NCBI GenBank assembly: GCA_035499575.1
Contig: DATJYN010000132.1
Span: 1 to 8,348, forward strand
DNA length: 8,348 nucleotides
Origin: RBG-16-66-20 sp035499575
GTDB lineage: Bacteria; Pseudomonadota; Gammaproteobacteria; Burkholderiales; SG8-39
Direction: 5' to 3'
Of this stretch, positions 6,525-8,348 are shown one piece after another. Under the pieces are notes generated by a model, which worked only from the letters and a program-made list of their open reading frames with translations, made no database searches and had not been told where the DNA came from. The translations under genes and the position numbers were made by a program. Positions within the stretch are counted from its first letter, which is position 1. Every line of letters starts with the position of its first letter.

Positions 6525-7752
6525 ACTGAAGAAAGCCCGCTTCCCGGTAGAAATCTGCCTGCTGCTCGCGTTCTGCATTTTCCTGCCGCTGGTCGAAGTC
6601 TGGAAGAACGTGGCGCTGCTCGCCTACCTTGCCGCCTGGACCGCGAACCGCCTGCGCGCGCACGATTTCGGCGGCGCGTGGCGCGTCGCGGACTCCCTGG
6701 TCGTGCTCTGGATCGGCGTGGCCTATGTCGCGGCCCTGTTCGCGGGGCTGGACGGCGATCCCTGGGCGAAAACCGGCGATGTGGCGGCGTCGGCGCTGCT
6801 GTTCTGGCTGGTAACGCGGGCCGGCTATTCGAATCGCGAATGGCGCTGGGTGCTCGGTGCGCTGGTGCTCTCCACCGTCGCGGGCCTGGTGATCGGCTAC
6901 TGGCGGATCTGGAGCGGCCTCGGCAAGAGCGGCGACCTGCAGCTCTATTCGGTCGGCCATGTGAACCACACCGCGATCTACCTGGCCATCATGATGGGCG
7001 TTTGCGCGAGCTGGCTGTTCGCCTGCTGGCGGGCCTGGCCCGCCAACCGGAGGGTGGTCGCGCTCGCACTCGCGGCGCTGGTGTTCGTGTCGCTGATCGT
7101 GACCGCGAGCCGTGCGGCAGTCGGCATCGGCTTCCTGCTGGTGCTGGTCCTGGCGCTCGCATGGTGGCCGCGCTGGCGCGCGCCGCTGGCTGCGAGCGCC
7201 GTCGCGATTGCCGTCGCAGCCGTGGTGCTGACGGTCTTCGGCGCGGGAGTCGTGCGCAAGCAGCTGGACGTCGCAGCGGCGCACAACGTGCTGAATTTGC
7301 GCGACGGCATCTGGCGCATGGGCCTCGCCGGCTGGGAAAAGTATCCCTGGTTCGGCGTCGGCAAGGACAACTACGGCCGCATCAGCCCGGAGCTGGTGCA
7401 AAAGTGGCGCAGCGAAGCGGGCAAGGACTACGATCCGGCGCGCTACATCCGCTTTCCGCACGGGCACAGCCTGTACGTGAATACGCTGGCGGAGCGCGGC
7501 GCCGTGGGCTTCGCGGCGCTCATGGCCATCCTGCTTGCGGCACTCGTCGCGCTGTGGCGCTACCGGCCGAAAGCCGCGGACGGAAATTTCGCCTGGCTTG
7601 CCTGGGGCGGTGCGCTTAGCGCCTGGATGGTCACTGCCGGCGTCGGCACGGTCAACACCACGCTACACCACGAGCACGGCCTGCTCGCCGCACTGCTGAT
7701 GGGACTATGGCTGTCGACGCTGCGCGCGCCGCAAACGCAACGCGCCTCCTGA
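6514..7752 (+). CDS. O-antigen ligase family membrane protein (WaaL-type)
   Basis: This 412-residue integral membrane protein has about ten to eleven hydrophobic segments, the clearest at about 12-35, 63-82, 110-129, 154-172, 178-197, 203-220, 226-245, 331-350, 360-382 and 388-405. Between the last groups lies a long periplasmic-type loop (about 248-325) with the pattern expected of the Wzy_C/O-antigen ligase family: RDGIWRMG from R263, YPWFGVGKDNYG, then FPHGHSLYVNTLAERG with H316 and H318. R200 in TASRAAVG matches the conserved arginine after a membrane helix. Family knowledge: WaaL joins undecaprenyl-diphosphate-linked O-antigen to lipid A-core on the periplasmic side; related proteins are O-antigen polymerases (Wzy). 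The company of core glycosyltransferases and MsbA favours ligase. The start ATG 6514 overlaps the previous gene by 11 nt; no strong ribosome binding site is seen, so coupling is likely. Confidence 0.85.
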   Translation: MLDELKKARFPVEICLLLAFCIFLPLVEVWKNVALLAYLAAWTANRLRAHDFGGAWRVADSLVVLWIGVAYVAALFAGLDGDPWAKTGDVAASALLFWLVTRAGYSNREWRWVLGALVLSTVAGLVIGYWRIWSGLGKSGDLQLYSVGHVNHTAIYLAIMMGVCASWLFACWRAWPANRRVVALALAALVFVSLIVTASRAAVGIGFLLVLVLALAWWPRWRAPLAASAVAIAVAAVVLTVFGAGVVRKQLDVAAAHNVLNLRDGIWRMGLAGWEKYPWFGVGKDNYGRISPELVQKWRSEAGKDYDPARYIRFPHGHSLYVNTLAERGAVGFAALMAILLAALVALWRYRPKAADGNFAWLAWGGALSAWMVTAGVGTVNTTLHHEHGLLAALLMGLWLSTLRAPQTQRAS

Positions 7753-8348
7753 TCCTGCGCCGCGACAACATCGGCGACCTCGTCTGCACGACGCCGCTGA
7801 TCGCCGCGCTGCGCGCGCAGCTGCCGGGCGCCTGGCTCGGCGCGGTGGTGACGACCTACAACGCCGAGGTGCTGGCCGGCAATCCCGCGCTGGACGAAAT
7901 CTTCGTCTACGAAAAGCTGAAGCACCGCACCGGCAGCCTGCTGTCGCATGTGCGCTCGCGCCTCGGCCAGCGCTCGCGGCTGCGCGCGCGCAGGTTCGAC
8001 TGCGTGCTGGTGCCCGCGCCGTCGGCGCAGGCGCTCAAGCTCGCGCGCAGCCTGAAGCCGGTGCGGGTACTCGCCTCGCCGACCGGCTTTCCCTCCCGGC
8101 TGCACGAGGTCGAGCGCGTTTTTGAACTCGGCCGATCCCTGGGCGTGGATGGGAAAGCCGGTTTGCTTCAGCTGTTTCCCGATGCAAAGAAACAAGCCGA
8201 ACTGCGGCAACAGCTGGGCGCCGGGCCGTTTGTCGCGATCCACCTGAGCGCGCGCCGGCCGGCGCAGCGCTGGCCGTTGGAGCGCTATGCGGCGCTTGCA
8301 GCAGGGATCGCGAAAGAGGCGCGCGTAATCCTGCTCTGGGCGCCGGGC
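7707..8348 (+). CDS. GT9-family (heptosyltransferase-like) glycosyltransferase, 5' part
   Basis: The frame stays open from ATG 7707 to the last base, giving 214 residues; the C-terminal part of the donor domain is outside the window. Seen: LLILRRDNIGDLVCTTPLI, the GT9 N-terminal signature with catalytic-type Asp D24; LPGAWLGAVVTTYNAEVLAGNP; then the start of the donor domain with HLSARRPAQRWPLERYAAL from H179, where the SAR...QRW pattern matches the family's donor-binding strand. RRDNIGDL-type GT9 proteins form a branch distinct from classical WaaC/WaaF, so the sugar donor is uncertain. The start overlaps the ligase gene by 46 nt. No better start exists: the only later in-frame choices before the signature are CTG codons at 7749 and 7755. 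A GGGA at 7701-7704 is too close to be an ideal ribosome binding site. Confidence 0.85.
   Translation, partial: MAVDAARAANATRLLILRRDNIGDLVCTTPLIAALRAQLPGAWLGAVVTTYNAEVLAGNPALDEIFVYEKLKHRTGSLLSHVRSRLGQRSRLRARRFDCVLVPAPSAQALKLARSLKPVRVLASPTGFPSRLHEVERVFELGRSLGVDGKAGLLQLFPDAKKQAELRQQLGAGPFVAIHLSARRPAQRWPLERYAALAAGIAKEARVILLWAPG

Larger units (their letters stand above)
1..8348 (+). other. LPS core assembly operon (eight co-directional genes)
   Basis: All eight genes read in one direction with no intergenic space beyond 4 nt; the junctions are +4, -4, -4, -20, -4, -11 and -46 nt. Four-base overlaps (GTGA or ATGA) at three junctions are typical of translational coupling. No terminator-like hairpin with a T-run is visible. 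The promoter must lie upstream of the window, apart from a weak candidate before the ligase gene. Both ends cut through genes, so the operon extends further on each side. Confidence 0.8.

Noticed and set aside
6208..7467. A 419-codon open frame on the minus strand, opposite the ligase gene
   Set aside because: Its translation is rich in Arg, Ala, His, Gln and Asp with no recognisable motif, as expected for the reverse strand of GC-rich coding DNA. The + strand gene has clear membrane segments and family motifs.
8105..8215. Locally lower GC content in the last GT9 gene, considered as a sign of transfer
   Set aside because: The stretch is short and lies in the variable linker between the two GT9 domains, where composition drifts freely; the frame and motifs continue without a break.

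Overview
The window is a very GC-rich, densely packed stretch of bacterial chromosome in which every gene reads on the + strand. The gene set (three GT9 heptosyltransferase-type enzymes, two GT4 glycosyltransferases, a CgeB-like glycosyltransferase, the lipid A-core flippase MsbA and an O-antigen ligase-type membrane protein) marks a lipopolysaccharide (LPS) core/outer-saccharide locus of a Gram-negative bacterium. The GC content, the GTG starts and the placing of msbA among LPS glycosyltransferases suggest a betaproteobacterium (Burkholderiales, Rhodocyclales or Nitrosomonadales-like). No rRNA or other phylogenetic marker confirms this, so it is inference.

Layout, left to right: (1) 1-483, 3' part of a WaaQ/RfaQ-type GT9 heptosyltransferase; (2) 488-1630, WaaG-like GT4 glycosyltransferase; (3) 1627-3387, MsbA; (4) 3384-4481, a second GT4 glycosyltransferase; (5) 4462-5595, a second, divergent GT9; (6) 5592-6524, a CgeB-like glycosyltransferase; (7) 6514-7752, an O-antigen ligase/polymerase-like (WaaL-type) membrane protein; (8) 7707-8348, a third GT9, cut by the window end. 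Genes are separated by 4 nt at most or overlap by 4, 4, 20, 4, 11 and 46 nt. There is no stretch of 300 bases without a gene, no obvious terminator, and no RNA gene, insertion sequence or CRISPR array.

How the genes probably work together (inference from families): the cytoplasmic GT9, GT4 and CgeB-like enzymes add heptose and hexose-type sugars to lipid A-Kdo at the inner face of the inner membrane. MsbA then flips the lipid A-core across the membrane, and the WaaL-type protein joins an undecaprenyl-linked glycan to it on the periplasmic side. The individual sugars and linkages cannot be read from the sequence.

I found no clearly new biological system; this is a recognisable LPS assembly operon. 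The points worth a second look are smaller: the CgeB-like enzyme of unknown specificity inside the operon, a Gln in place of the second Glu of the E-x7-E motif in one GT4, a shared C-terminal cysteine cluster in two GT9 proteins, a perfect AT-rich 14-bp palindrome next to an internal start codon, a possible internal promoter for the ligase gene, and a 46-nt gene overlap.
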